DNA of 64,000 bases from Liolophura sinensis. Lineage: Eukaryota; Mollusca; Polyplacophora; Chitonida; Chitonidae. Under the pieces are notes generated by a model. It worked only from the letters and a program-made list of their open reading frames with translations, did no database searches and was not told the DNA's origin. The stretch spans positions 25,123,704 through 25,187,703 of the forward strand of contig NC_088304.1 in the NCBI RefSeq assembly GCF_032854445.1, in the 5' to 3' direction. This document shows positions 48,501 through 59,179 of this stretch, in pieces. The stretch's first letter is position 1. Each line of letters starts with the position of its first letter. A program made the translations under genes and the position numbers.

Positions 48501-51500
48501 TACTGACCTACTCTGAGCTTCCTAAAAAGTTAAGAATTAAGTAAAACGTGTTATACTCTTCTCCACAGTTTGCTGAAGACTTCCGTCACTTTAGGGGACA
48601 AATAATCTGTATAGTCTCAAACTATGCCATTAAACTATAAATTTCTCACCGGACAATCTTAAACCAACACCAAATCACAGCACAAATGAATAAAACCCAC
48701 CCAAAAACTTGCTTTGACTTAAAGAAATTTTTCTCACTCTAATTTTTTTCTGCTTTAAAACAATTTCTTGAGACTACATGTAACATGTCAAAACGCAGAA
48801 ACTTTCTACACGAAGTCTTGAAAGGCATTTGAAAAATTATAGTGACTACAAACTACATGAATCATACAGATGCTTGAATGAACATCACTTTCATATAACA
48901 CGAATTAAAATTGCAAAAACTGATCCAATTTGTTTCTCTTAATAACTACATTCCCTTAATATCCGAGGGGAAAAAAGTGAACTGTTGTCCTAAATTACAT
49001 GTAGTAAAAGCAATAAATTTTTTTCAATCTGCTTAACAGTAAATAATAATGAACAGCTGGATTGGCTGCTGAAGTTTTCCATGCACAAATAAAAATAATT
49101 TTCAAGTCATTAGCAACTTTAGATATCTTCCATTAACTTATCACAGACAGACAGGGATTTTTTTTTAATGATTCTTAATTCACAGTTACATTGCCTGATA
49201 TATTACTTTTTTTTTCGTCGTTGTCGTCATCATCCAAATTTTCCCGCTATTCATTCCCATCACCTGAGAGAGTTTTATTAATGATAGCAATTCGCATGTA
49301 TTACTGACGACAAAGGTGTGCGCTGATTAATAGCAGCCTTGTTGTCCTCACCCGGCATTATGTGTCAAACCAGCATAACATTTGATTATCGCTTTTCAGA
49401 TCTTTGTTTTCAAATTAGTTTGTTACCACGCTCTGAAAGTCATACATAATAGACAGAAGGAGCGGGACCGGAGTTTAAAGTCGTCTCTGCTGATAGCTGC
49501 AGGTGATTTATAAGGTGTACAGGAAATGTGTGCATGACTGAACTGGCCACAGTTGTCGATCTACCTCCCTTCTGTCTAATTCCCCAATCGCACGATCTGT
49601 CACAGCCACGATCTATCGGCCCCAAAATCCCCGGCCCGTCATTTTCTTAGATTCAAAAGTTTTAACTTGTTTCGAGATTTGTCAGCTGAATCAAAATATT
49701 ACATCACCTATCATATTTGAAACCTATTGGCATTTTCAAAATTTCACTGTAGCGAAAAATTATTCATTATCATGTACTGCATACAACCATCTATGATTTC
49801 ATAGAAATTTCACAAACACATCACACTTCTGAATCAACTTGATGAAAAATCAGGAAAATTTTTTTTAGCGATTTAAGAGCAGATCAGACGAAACTTACAT
49901 GTTCACGTGATTTTCTGGACTAACTGATCGGCATTTTATGCTACAGTTCATGCAGCAGGGCGACAATAGTTTATACAATGTATTTATTCTAACTATAAAA
50001 TTAATTAAACATTGTAACATATTTATTACATAAATGCTCAGGCTGTTAAGAACTATTCACCTGTACAATAATATCTGGCAATTAAAGTAAAGATTTAAGT
50101 CTTTTAAGGAAAATTTAGTTTTAAAAGCATGGCTGTTAATTATTAAGTCGCCGATTACTTGACAAAACTTACACTTGACTCACAGACCTTTTCACTTCAT
50201 AAGATGTTTTGCCCTTGACATAGCTACTGCGGTATTATTTCAAGCACTGACATAGGCTTACTCCGCTCAGTCATGTGTCTACATAGTTCGTCATTTAGCT
50301 CCTGGCATTTGTCGACCTGGGCATGTTTCACACACATTTACCAGATTCGACATCATTTCTTTCCTGAATTAACTCCCACTTTTTTTCCTTTCAGATTAGA
50401 TTGGCACTTAATTTATCATGTCCTGTGTGTTTCTATTGATCAATTTTTCCCCCTCCGGATACCGTGCTTTTATGCATATTTGTCAATAAGGTGACGTTTT
50501 AATAGTTTACGGTAATAAACTGGAGAAAAATCGCTGCGCTTAGTGTGTGAAAAAATCAGAAATCTTTGTATATAATCAAGAAAAGAGACACATGGATCGT
50601 CTATGCTTAAAAAACTAGATTTTCCTACAGAAACAAAATTTTAGGGCCAATGGAACAAGATCTTTTATTATCAAAAACTGCATACATGTACAATACAGAA
50701 AGGATTACAGTTTAAATCATTAGAATTATGTCTGTTCCATTATTTGACGGTTTATCAGGTACATGTAAATGATTGGGGACAATACAAGGATTTTGTCTGG
50801 TATTCTCCATCCACCCATCAACCTGATGGCCATTACAAGAGTCGAATATTCTTCAGCAGGGTCAGTAAAAACCCAAATCAAAGAAAATATATAAATAAAT
50901 ATTAGCTTTTGTTTCACTGATGTTTTGTAAGTTGGGTTCTAAAGATTAAGACTTACTGTTTTCTGCCACATAAAACACACAGACTGCTAGATTTGTTCAT
51001 TCAAAATGCAGCTACATAATCTGTAGCTGTGAAAGTATTTGTTAAAATCAACTTTGACACAAACTAGCCTATTTCTTTTAAAGTTTTAAAACTGTAGCAG
51101 AAATATTGAGTTTCTATTTCCTTGTATGGTTGTACCAATGAACATACTCATATCTATACTTTTCCAAAAGGCTGGTAAAGAAATGTAATATTCTACTTTC
51201 AACACTACTAATGTCTGTCCCTATAATGAGAAGAATTAGGGTATTTTCAAGCAAACTATAAGGTTGTGACAACACTAATACCCACTAGTTGACTACAGAC
51301 AACCACAGAATACGATGTTTTCAAATAATTTACGCATTTGTACTTTCTTAGACAATGTTTAATGGTCTTTCTTCTGATATATACAGCATTTTAGTAAAGA
51401 AAAAAATTTGTTTTGTTTTTTTTTTTTTCCAAAATTTTTTCATTTTTACACAATAAAAGGTTTTAGTTACAAGACAGACTTGACCTATTTTAAGTGTCCA

Positions 51501-54500
51501 CGACATAAAAAATCTTTCTTGCATCCCAAACACTGCATAAAATGTGAATGAGTAAACAGACGCCTACCAGTATATAAATTTCACAAAAACCTCTGTCACA
51601 TGTGAAAATAAAACGTTTCAAATAAAGGGGGAAAATTTGGTTTCACATCAATGGTATCTACTATTGTAACTGTGGCTATAAAAGAAAACGCAGCATACAA
51701 GCATCTGACTGCACCTGAATCAAAACAAAATATCTACATTGGGGAAAAAAAACAAGCTTCTCCCTTCTATTATTCAAAGATCTTTATTCCCACTGAAGCT
51801 AACATATTTTATTTTTCTGCTTTGCTTTCATTTTAACAAATGTACTCACTAGTATACACCAGTGGACAGAATTAAGATACTATACCTCATTAGCTCGATC
51901 CAAGTCACCCACGACCATCTCAATTTCGTCTGACCTAAACAAAAAATGACGAGAAACATCAAGATTTGTTTCACCGTTGATGAAATCAACATTGAATCGG
52001 TCATGTGGGCAATGACCCAGGAGCCTCTCACCAATGCGGTCGCCGTGAGTTAAAGTCCAGCTCATGTCTGGCCAGACGTAAGAAGGTCTGCCATCAATCT
52101 GCAGATGGTCATGGGTTTCCCCCAGGCATATTTATACTACTGGCCACATTCATATAAGTGAAATATTCTCGAGTATGGTGTAAAACTCCATTCAAAAAAA
52201 AATAAATCAATCAATAAATGAGTCATGACAAAACTCTCTCTTAACTATTGCTTATGCTTTTGAATTGCCTCACCAGTAGATACGCTAAAACCTTCAGACT
52301 GTTATCTATCAGTCTACATGCATGTTAATAGTTCTGGGACTGTCATACTTCAGAGATATATATCACACATGTGTAGCAAAGTTTGGCAAATCAGAAAACA
52401 TATTTTACACACAATAAATATGTGGAAAAAAGTATCACAACATAAGCACCGTACGCACTTATGTACACCCAATAAGAGCTTTAAAAAAAGTTTTAAAGTT
52501 TAGTTACACTTACAGATGTCCACTACAAAACAGTTTTGTTTCCTGATTTGAAATCTTGTAAAAAGCATTTGACAGCATCAAAAACATGGATTACTTCCTG
52601 GTTTATCTGTTATCTGTCCAGAAATTCAATCCCGTCAAAATTTTAGCATATTTAATCAATATGAAGTTGTCATGAAGTCTTTTCGTTTTTGCTTAACTAT
52701 AAACAAATGACGTACATTTCTCTCAAGAACAATCAATCAGAGTCAACTTCAACAGCACATGTGTATGACTTTATCTACCCAATCAGATTCAGTGCGGGCA
52801 TACTCCCAACGCCAGGTAATTTGCATATTAACTAGAATCTGATCTCTCAAAAGTTTAAAATGGCGGCAAACCATCTAATGTCACAATCAGAGATAGCCTT
52901 GATATTATGTTTGGGCTCACTCTTGTGGAGATGTCAAAAGCTGATAAGTTTGTTTCTGAAAAATTATCAATGCAACAAATTTCTGTTATCTGTTTTTGGA
53001 CTGAAAAAATTTAGAAGTACACTCTCCTCTGCCTCCTCTCGAAAAGACAAACAAACCGAAAATTTATGTATCATAGTTAACTGAGCTGTAATTTTCACAC
53101 ACGTTTGCATAACTTGCCATGGTTAACCAAAGGACTTTCACAGAGATTTTTTGTTTATACACACTGTACTTATGAGCCACATAATTTAAATATTCCAAAA
53201 ACCTTATTGCACCTTTAGCAAGCAAAGAACAATAATAGTTGTGTAACTTCAATTTTTTGTAAAAATTAGGACAAACTTCAGAACGTGTTTTCCAGGTTTC
53301 TCTGATAAAAACTTTTACAAAGTTTTGAAACTTTAAAAAAAATACTGAACTTAACAGTTCATGTTTCTTTGTGTGTTAACAAATCAAAAAGTGAACTACT
53401 ATCCTCAGTTTCCCTACCCATTTCTCACAAAGTTTGAGAAAATCTCACGTTCACCTAGCTACTATACTCTGCTTCCCTACCCATTTCTCACAAAGTTTGA
53501 GAAAATCTCACGTTCACCTAGCTACTATACTCTGCTTCCCTACCCATTTCTCACAAAGTTTGAGAAAATCTCACATTCACCTAGCTACTATACTCTGTTT
53601 CCCTACCCATTTCTCACAAAGTTTGAGAAAATCTCACTTTCACCTAGCTACTATACTCTGTTTCCCTACCCATTTCTCACAAAGCTTGAGAAAATCTCAC
53701 GTTCACCTAGCTACTATACTCTGTTTCCCTACCCATTTCTCACAATGCTTGAGAAAATCTCACTTTCACCCAGCTACTATACTCTGTTTCCCTACCCATT
53801 TCTCACAAAGCTTGAGAAAATCTCACGTTCACCTAGCTACTATACTCTGCTTCCCTACCCATTTCTCACAAAGCTGGAGAAAATCTCACGTTCACCTAGC
53901 TACTATACTCTGTTTCCCTACCCATTTCTCACAAAGCTTGAGAAAATCTCACGTTCACCTAGCTACTATACTCTGTTTCCCTACCCATTTCTCACAAAGC
54001 TTGAAAAAATCTCACGTTCACCTAGCTACTATATTCTGCTTCCCTTATCCATTTCTCACAAAGCTTGAGAAAATCTCACATTCACCTAGCTACTATACTC
54101 TGTTTCCATACCGATTTCTCACGAAGTTTCACTGTACAGTTTGACACATTCCGAGGAAAGCATACTGTCCCTCAAGCAATTCCTTCATACCTAAACAAAA
54201 ATGCCTCTCTATGTCAGGAACCAATAAAGATTGAGAAAAAAGCAAACTCACATTTACCTACTATACTCTGTTTTCCCCAGCCATTCCATACAATTTCTCA
54301 CTGCATAATTTGATACACTGGCATTAGAGGAAAATTCTGGTTATTTGAAGACACTATTCTTGCAAAAATGCTCTTCATCAAGAACAAAAACTGTTCATCG
54401 TCTTTTAAAGGCAAAACACATACCACTGAGAAAACAGAAACACTCCTCATCTTTATACATGTCTGTCCTGTATATATTTGAGAATACTACACCTGTAGCA

Positions 54501-56285
54501 TATGTAATACTGTATAATAATAAGGTTTATAACAATAAATTTACATTTTTAAAAGAAGAGAATTAAACACAGCATAACATGTATGGCATGATTAGAACAG
54601 TAGTCAAATTTCAGGTAATCCAAAAACTTCCATCTTCTTATACATGTAATTTAACTTCTCTCCTCATACCATATGGTTTGAACAGGAGTTAAATAGAGAC
54701 TTCAGGCAACCAAAAACTTCAATCTTTACCAAAAAATCAGATAATACTGTATATGATATACAAAATGACAAAAGAATTGCAGGTTGAAGTTGGAAATAAC
54801 TGAAGTGGCTCATCTCCTGAACACTTTACAGTTCTCAAAACATAAAACGTGACAAAGAAATACGACTGGTCAAAATGTTGTGATAATATTAACCAGAGAT
54901 AGGAATCAGAGGAGTACGTGTACCTTAACATGGATATCATTTAAAAGTTCATGTACATTTACATGAAGTTCTGGGCTACCATGCATATGACAATCACCTT
55001 ATGCATTTTACATAAAAATATAAGAAACTTACTTTTAACAGAACACAAGAAATAAAAGACTAATATCTTTAAGATAATCTAAAGCTCTAAAACAAAATCT
55101 GGGAAAATATATTTATCTGATTGGTGTTTTATGGCATACTAAAAACTATTTCACTTACACAACGGCAACCAGCATTATGGTAGTAGTTAGGGTACCGTAA
55201 AGCAATCTTACAGGGATGTTTATCCTCTTATGATTCTATGTGTATGTACATCCAAACCATGGCCTAACTTCACGGTCAAACCACACACCAACACACAGTC
55301 TACACTAAATAGTCTCAGACAGATGCATCTCAGAGACCTGGGCGTTTGACAAGGTGCCAAACCATGCCTCCTATTTTAGTTCTTCATGCTGTTCGACCTG
55401 TCTACATCGCGGATCTCTGTGCATATTTGAAAGGAACTGTTCATTGTGGATTTATAATACAAGTTAAAAAGTGAACTTTTCATGAAACCTATTCACTAAC
55501 AAAGTACGAAATGCCTAAAGTTTTCACTGAAGTTACACATTTTCACACAAAAATTTTAGAGTACATATTTTTATATTTTGGCATATGGCAAACTGCACGA
55601 CGCCACTAAGATTAGAACATCAATTCAGCCTTTCATACGTAACCTTAGGTCATCTTTCTACAGTTAATGCCTTTAGAGCCTAACTTTCCCTGTAAAAAAG
55701 TTTGAAATCAATCACATGTTTTCAATTAGGCTCAACTAGACCTGGATTCCAGCGGGATTCTGGGATAGGCCTAATGGACTCAAAATGTATTAGCTGATTT
55801 TATTGTTCACCATCCCAGAGAGGGAATCCATTTAGAAAACAATGGCGAGTTCAATATCAAACAACAAAGGCCATATTGTGAGAGAGGCTTTCTTTTCATT
55901 ACAGGCATTCCACAACTTGCTCACTGGCCAGACAGGTCAATTCAGACCTCACAATTTTTAACACACTCACCCAGAAAAAAAAATGAACTAGTTGAGGAAA
56001 AAAAAAAAATTGTTTCTGTAGGAGAGAAAAATGCAATCAAGTAGGTAGCTATAACAATGTGCAAAAGACTATGAACTTCAAAACCAAAGAAAAAAAAATG
56101 GTACAAAAGTCCCCTGGTAAATGTGTTACATATTTTGAGGTCAGTCAGTAGATAAAGCACAGAGAAGTGTCAGACAGACGTATATATGGGAAGTTGAGCT
56201 AGAGAATGACGGACTTACTTGGCTGATGTGGTCTCATCGTATTTGGCTCGAACCTGACTCAGCTCCGACTGTACTCCATCCAAAG
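32578..56285 (-). CDS. CUX1: CUX1/cut-family homeobox transcription factor (three CUT repeats plus homeodomain), 5' end missing
   Basis: Exons in transcript order: 56285-56219, 51934-51886, 47600-47430, 46524-46450, 42845-42739, 40431-40289, 40095-39577, 38847-38701, 37939-36862, 35423-35022, 33536-32578 (stop 32580-32578). Phases agree at every junction except around the 38.8 kb exon. The conceptual protein has a long coiled coil closely resembling vertebrate CUX1, then CUT repeats 1, 2 and 3 and a Cut-type homeodomain. CUX proteins are nuclear DNA-binding regulators, usually repressors, of cell identity and proliferation. N-terminal exons upstream of 56285 were not found; by family comparison a few hundred residues are missing. 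The vertebrate alternative product CASP shares the coiled coil, but its specific exons were not seen. Several introns carry minisatellites, one of them built from a CUX exon. Confidence 0.93.
33755..33922 (+). mobile_element. SINE, 3' part only
   Basis: Body and tail (gggaaggtctgtcagcaacg to aaacaccaatcaaataaata) in the CUX intron between CUT repeat 3 and the homeodomain exon. Confidence 0.87.
34336..34482 (+). mobile_element. dispersed foldback or MITE-like element, copy 1
   Basis: The ends gtaattcttcaaccttttca and aaaaaggttgaagaattatg are inverted repeats. The interior (ttcaagcatattctgaagtc, gtgcataaattgccctgaaa) matches the element at 59180-59405. CUX intron. Confidence 0.65.
35022..35423 (-). 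CDS. CUX1: CUX exon with CUT repeat 3
   Basis: The exon starts and ends in phase 1. After a Pro/Ser/Thr-rich linker ([18 protein letters not shown]) comes CUT repeat 3, from about [20 protein letters not shown] through [19 protein letters not shown] to [19 protein letters not shown]. The [17 protein letters not shown] core is the DNA-contacting signature of CUT domains. In CUX proteins CR3 and the homeodomain act together as a stable DNA-binding unit, which fits the adjacent position here. The donor is GTGGGT. Confidence 0.92.
36862..37939 (-). CDS. CUX1: CUX exon with CtBP-like motif and CUT repeat 2
   Basis: This large exon encodes about 360 residues, entering in phase 0 and leaving in phase 1. 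It begins [20 protein letters not shown], then has His/Asn/Ser-rich low complexity and two more amphipathic segments of the same type ([18 protein letters not shown] and [14 protein letters not shown]). RVKMEM is a SUMO-like psi-K-x-E match, and MPQDLS contains PxDLS, the CtBP co-repressor docking motif. The final 100 residues hold CUT repeat 2 ([53 protein letters not shown]). The donor is GTGAGT. The PxDLS motif suggests recruitment of CtBP, consistent with a repressor role (inference). Confidence 0.9.
38113..38560. repeat. degenerate tandem repeat in a CUX intron
   Basis: A block of about 174 bases (ccaatgctgttgtttccatg, ctgcctcactggaatgcc, C-rich run, tcactgtgtg, acctggacaatcaaggc) occurs twice. 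It is followed by shorter copies of its last part. It lies between the CUX exons at 37.9 and 38.7 kb, exactly where the frame conflict falls, but I see no exon in it. Confidence 0.7.
38701..38847 (-). CDS. CUX1: small CUX exon between CUT repeats 1 and 2, with a frame conflict
   Basis: Bounded by a good acceptor (ctgactacag) and a good donor (gtaagt). Entering in phase 1, as the CUT repeat 1 exon requires, it reads [20 protein letters not shown] and continues open to the donor, but it then leaves in phase 1. The next exon needs phase 0, and joining T to GA there gives a stop. The other frame at the exon's 3' end, [20 protein letters not shown], is in phase with the next exon but has a TAG near 38790. 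One surplus base in this exon would explain both. It may be an assembly error, an alternative exon or a wrong boundary. Confidence 0.5.
39577..40095 (-). CDS. CUX1: CUX exon with CUT repeat 1
   Basis: Phase 1 on both sides, 519 bases. It opens with a Ser/Thr/Asn-rich linker ([15 protein letters not shown]). It then holds CUT repeat 1: [56 protein letters not shown]. The repeat is slightly divergent in having PKSW instead of PKPW. In CUX1 repeats 1 and 2 together give rapid, transient DNA binding. The same arrangement of three repeats before a homeodomain identifies the CUX/cut class rather than ONECUT (one repeat) or SATB (two). Confidence 0.92.
40289..40431 (-). CDS. CUX1: CUX exon at the end of the coiled coil
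   Basis: 143 bases, entering in phase 2 and leaving in phase 1. It reads [20 protein letters not shown] then [20 protein letters not shown]. This matches the vertebrate CUX1 segment that follows the long coiled coil (NILKSMEF, LEVLLLEKNRSLQSEN). Good acceptor (cttcttcag) and donor (gtaaag). Confidence 0.9.
42411..42585. repeat. 34-base tandem repeat, about five copies
   Basis: Five near-identical units of gtgaatttgataccttaaca + cttgccatggaata, in the CUX intron between 40.4 and 42.7 kb. It begins about 150 bases past the donor of the 42.7 kb exon. Confidence 0.9.
42739..42845 (-). CDS. CUX1: CUX coiled-coil exon ([11 protein letters not shown])
   Basis: 107 bases, from phase 0 to phase 2. 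It reads [20 protein letters not shown], then [16 protein letters not shown] with the Asn codon completed by the next exon. It corresponds to vertebrate CUX1 [20 protein letters not shown], then LKGQADYEEVKKELN. The acceptor tttgctcttag is close in sequence to the AG that ends each spacer in the repeat array immediately upstream in the transcript. Confidence 0.9.
42875..43570. repeat. 68-base tandem repeat, about ten copies
   Basis: Units contain aataactgaaggatcgcact, then taattgaggagttcacaatc and cattggatctgaatgttgac. They lie just upstream (transcript sense) of the acceptor of the 42845 exon. Copies differ by a few bases each. Confidence 0.92.
44160..46496 (-). repeat. CUX1: 98-base tandem array: 48-base exon copy + 50-base spacer, about 23 copies of a CUX exon 3' end
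   Basis: On the - strand each unit consists of 48 bases identical or nearly so to the 3' part of the 46450-46524 exon ([16 protein letters not shown]). Then comes GTGAGAATG and 41 more bases ending in a pyrimidine-rich ctcaattcctcttag. Donor positions step by 98 bases from 46450 down to 44210. Two units (ending at 44406 and 44987) have lost 7 bases inside the exon part and are out of frame. The other 21 are intact 16-codon, phase-0 units. The last spacer ends in TTGG instead of TTAG. Whether any copy is spliced is unknown. Confidence 0.95.
46450..46524 (-). CDS. CUX1: CUX coiled-coil exon, parent of the 98-base tandem array
   Basis: 75 bases, phase 0 on both sides. It reads ISQLVKDVE then [16 protein letters not shown]. 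It aligns with vertebrate CUX1 [20 protein letters not shown]. The last 48 bases and the GTGAGA donor are repeated about 23 times in the downstream intron. The first 27 bases, including the native acceptor gttgatcacag, are not repeated, which marks this copy as the original. Confidence 0.92.
46920..47075 (-). mobile_element. diverged SINE, 3' part
   Basis: Reverse-oriented and decayed (gaatggcggccagcataatg, cattgctggcaaaacttccc). Another very decayed tail lies at 46548-46605. CUX intron. Confidence 0.7.
47430..47600 (-). CDS. CUX1: CUX coiled-coil exon ([12 protein letters not shown])
   Basis: 171 bases, phase 0 on both sides. It reads [20 protein letters not shown], then [20 protein letters not shown] and [17 protein letters not shown]. 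This is clearly homologous to vertebrate CUX1 ([20 protein letters not shown], then AAKERE). The acceptor atatatag is weak in pyrimidines but is fixed by phase and homology on both sides. Confidence 0.92.
47846..48310. repeat. 42-base minisatellite in a CUX intron
   Basis: About eleven copies of a unit containing gggctgggtttggcaacgct and ttacattatctgggaa. It lies upstream of the 47600 acceptor in transcript sense. The period is a multiple of three, so several frames stay open and should not be called genes. Confidence 0.92.
48330..51840. other. CUX intron without recognised features
   Basis: About 3.5 kb between the 42-base minisatellite and the 51.9 kb exon. I see only AT-rich intron sequence and one decayed SINE-like stretch near 50790-50900. 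Confidence 0.5.
51886..51934 (-). CDS. CUX1: short CUX coiled-coil exon ([16 protein letters not shown])
   Basis: 49 bases, entering in phase 2 and leaving in phase 0. It reads [16 protein letters not shown] and matches vertebrate CUX1 ADEIEMIMTDLERANQ. Acceptor tttttgtttag, donor gtatag. Confidence 0.9.
52005..52212 (+). mobile_element. SINE lacking box A
   Basis: Begins within the head (caatgacccaggagcctctc) and includes the box B region in the form gagttaaagtcc. It runs to an A-rich tail. CUX intron, about 70 bases from the acceptor side of the 51934 exon. Confidence 0.85.
53406..54127. repeat. 63-base minisatellite in a CUX intron
   Basis: About 11.5 copies of a unit containing tttccctacccatttctcac, then aaagcttgagaaaatctcac and gttcacctagctactatact. 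Because 63 is a multiple of three, two + frames stay open for about 235 residues each ([20 protein letters not shown] in one). Both frames are repeat artefacts. A decayed unit recurs near 54240-54310. Confidence 0.93.
55112..55185 (-). mobile_element. SINE 3' fragment
   Basis: Reverse-oriented end (tctgattggtgttttatggc, cagcattatggtag). CUX intron. Apart from this, 54320-56215 shows only AT-rich sequence. Confidence 0.7.
56219..56285 (-). CDS. CUX1: most 5' CUX exon identified (coiled coil)
   Basis: 67 bases, entering in phase 1 and leaving in phase 2 through a gtaagt donor. It reads [20 protein letters not shown] then AK. It matches vertebrate CUX1 [22 protein letters not shown]. Family comparison says further coiled-coil and N-terminal exons lie upstream (higher coordinates). 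None could be identified before the window ends. Confidence 0.88.
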
Positions 56286-56894
56286 CTGTTTGTGAAGAGA
56301 AAGAGGAACAGATATACCGATGGATCACATATAATATCAAAGTAGGTCATTGAAAAGTTTTGGTGAGAATTCCCCCATCCTGTGGGGGGTCAATCGTCAT
56401 GCTCCAGTGCTCCAGAGAGAGCTGGTGTTCGAAACATTTAAGTCTGCATCAACACATATACTTATATACATATATATACATTTATATCACAAACATCCAC
56501 AGCCACTAATACATTGTAACATTATCAGGCACACTTTGGTAAAACAGATGAGGCTCATGAGGAGTGGGGGAGGGGGGGGGTACAGTGGTATAGCGCTGAA
56601 TCTCATTTACAGAATACTTTGAAAAAACATACCACTGTTACAATGATATTTTGGGGAGACCATATGACAGTAAAAATGAGTAAACATTAAAAAAAAAAAA
56701 TATATAAATAATGGTGGAGGGCATACTGGCAATATGGGCCAGACTTCTTGGTTCAGTGGATTTGGTGCATGTGGAGCCTCAGCCTAACTATCAGCCAGCA
56801 TTCATCAATGCTGAGAAAACTGATATCTTGACTTTTTAGCCAGTCTTGCACTCAGATGAAGGAGATGAGAGTGAAAAATATAAAACCCTGATGG

Positions 56895-56957
<63 letters not shown>

Positions 56958-58590
56958 TAAAGCCGGGAAGCCACAAAACTGAAGCTAGGCCTTGAATAGT
57001 GAGGAAGAACTAGACCAAGATGTTATAGTCAGTCAGATGCTTTGTGGTTAATGAACAACAAAAACACTTCCACCAGCCGAACAAAGTGCGTCAGTAAAGA
57101 GTCAGACAAGAGTCCTAGTCATGTGTGGTGTGGAGGTCATTTGAGAAATGCATGTAGCATAACTTTTCATAAGAGTTGGTTTCCAGGCTGATTACTGGGG
57201 CATCTACAGCAGATTAGTTACAAGACCCCGTTAATAACACATGGGGTTTCTCCTTCCTTCTCTCGGATAATTTCCTATACTCATGACAAAACTCTGAAAA
57301 CTGTATAGCGTGTTTTAAGGTTCATGACAAATTATATGAAAAGTTCAAGTTACATTTAGGTACTTAATTTGAAAGATCTAGGAGATATGCCTCCAAACTC
57401 TACAGAATAACCAGACGGCAACTTTGTGAATACACTAAACAAAGTAAAATTTGGACCAAAATGCGAGTATTTGGAGGAAAATACACGTCATAAATAGAGG
57501 ATATTGTTCAGTGAATGCTGAATATTATAAATATTTTTTGAGTGAGAGGTGAAAAAAGATAACCCACAAGAGTCAAAGCACAGAGTGGGTTATCACATCC
57601 ACCTTGCACGAGAAAAATATTTATGGTATTCAACCTTCACTTTGCAATATCCTATTTACTATTTATATTTTAACAATATCATAATTTTATGTATTTGAAC
57701 AAGTTTGAGCAATGTTTTTAGATGTAGACCTTCACAGACTTGTGTATATAGCACGAAGAACAAAATGTGATGTCTTGTATGTCGTCGTGTCTTGTTGCGT
57801 GACATAAGAAATGTTTAAATTGACTAAACTTGCATTATGACATCATTCCGCTCGCATTGGAACGCCATCGAACAAAATGTTTCATTTGTGACATCATGGT
57901 GTCTGAGTGTGCAAGAACAAAAGTGATATCGAACTGACCCAGTGAGATATCGCTTTTATCTTTGAAGGAGATCCTGACATTTCACCATTTTATAAATATA
58001 TAATATTTAATATTATTTTTGGCACTGATATTTTTTAATATACTACCTTCTGCACCTCAAAACACCTTTCTAAAATCCATCACTAAAAATACAAGCTTCA
58101 CAAGAATGCACCAATTATTTCTCTATACTCCATAGTTCATACGGTTAAAGAATTTGGGTACATGTACATATGAAAATGAAATATGATCAATTTCAAACTG
58201 AAATTCAGCCAATGGGCTCCTTTGATACTGTCACGTGATGTTTTTTGCCCCAAAGAATTGAGCCTTTGTTGCGCTTCCATCATGTCAACGCTCAGTGCCT
58301 GCTCGCACGAGAGGAAAATTCAATACTTATGGTCAGGACAAAACTCACCAGGTACATGTAGCACATGATAATTGCTGGGGCCAGAAAGGAAGCACCAAAA
58401 AGTGCAATCCTAGAGGAAAAGTTAGTAATGTGCAAAACCCTTAATATCAATGACCAAGAGCTATCAGAATAACTATCACAATTACATGCACACAAAATTA
58501 ACAGTTTATACAGCAAAATACATATACTGTATGTTGAAGACATCAGCACTGTATATCTGATGTCACAAAATAACTTGGTGACAAACATAC
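56286..58590. other. CUX intron or upstream sequence without recognised genes
   Basis: Contains the TA microsatellite at 56898-56957 and one hydrophobic exon-like stretch on the - strand at 58349-58409. That stretch has good splice sites but no family match. No CUX N-terminal exon was recognised. Confidence 0.4.
56898..56957. repeat. (TA)n microsatellite of about 60 bases
   Basis: An uninterrupted TA run, upstream of the most 5' identified CUX exon in transcript sense. Confidence 0.95.
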
Positions 58591-58604
58591 ACATCATCAA
58601 ATAT

Positions 58605-58846
58605 TTATTTATTTATTCAAGAATATTTCACTTATACGATGGTGGCCAGCATTATTGTGGGTAGAAACCGGGCAGAGCCTGGGGGAAACCCACGACCATC
58701 CGCAGGTTGCTGACAGACCTTCCCATTTACGACCCGAGCGGTAGCCAGCCTGAGCTGGACTTGAACTCACAGCGACCGCATTGGTGAGAGGCTTCTGAGT
58801 CGTCACGCTGCGCCAACGCACTAACCAACTGAGCCACTGAGGTCCC
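58605..58846 (-). mobile_element. full-length tRNA-derived SINE with target-site duplication
   Basis: Complete reverse-oriented element. The tail is at 58605. The head, with box B (ggacttgaactcacagcg in this orientation) and box A (caactgagccactgag), is near 58846. The direct repeat catcaaatat flanks it at 58595-58604 and 58847-58856. Confidence 0.9.
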
Positions 58847-58928
58847 CATCAAATATGTTATTCTACTGTGGTTATTTTAAGAACTGCAGCTAATACTCAT
58901 ATGATTAAAATGTTCTATAGCACTGTAT

Positions 58929-59176
58929 TGGTTTGATTGGTGCTTGGCGTTGCACTCAAGAATATTTCACTTATACAACAGTGGGCAGCCAGGAAACCAA
59001 ACAGAACCTGGGGGAAACTCACGACTCTCCGCACGTTGATGGCAGACCTTCCCATGTACGGCCGCAGAAGAAGCAAGCATGAGCTGGACTTGAACCCACA
59101 CAGACCGCACTGGTGCAAGGTTCCTGAGCCATTGCGCCGTGCTGGCGTGCTAACCATCTCGGCCACAGAGGCTCCA
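58929..59176 (-). mobile_element. near full-length tRNA-derived SINE
   Basis: Reverse-oriented and more diverged (gttgcactcaagaatatttc to accatctcggccacagaggc). It includes box A and box B equivalents. Confidence 0.85.
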
Positions 59177-59179
59177 GCA

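Noticed and set aside
53361-54144. Two overlapping + strand open frames of about 235 residues
   Set aside because: Both are translations of the 63-base minisatellite. The period is a multiple of three, so frames without a stop stay open. They lie in a CUX intron.
58349-58409. - strand exon-like stretch IALFGASFLAPAIIMCYMYL with good acceptor and donor
   Set aside because: Hydrophobic and well bounded, but it matches no CUX segment expected upstream of 56285 and no neighbour exon was found. It may be chance, or an exon of an unknown nested gene.
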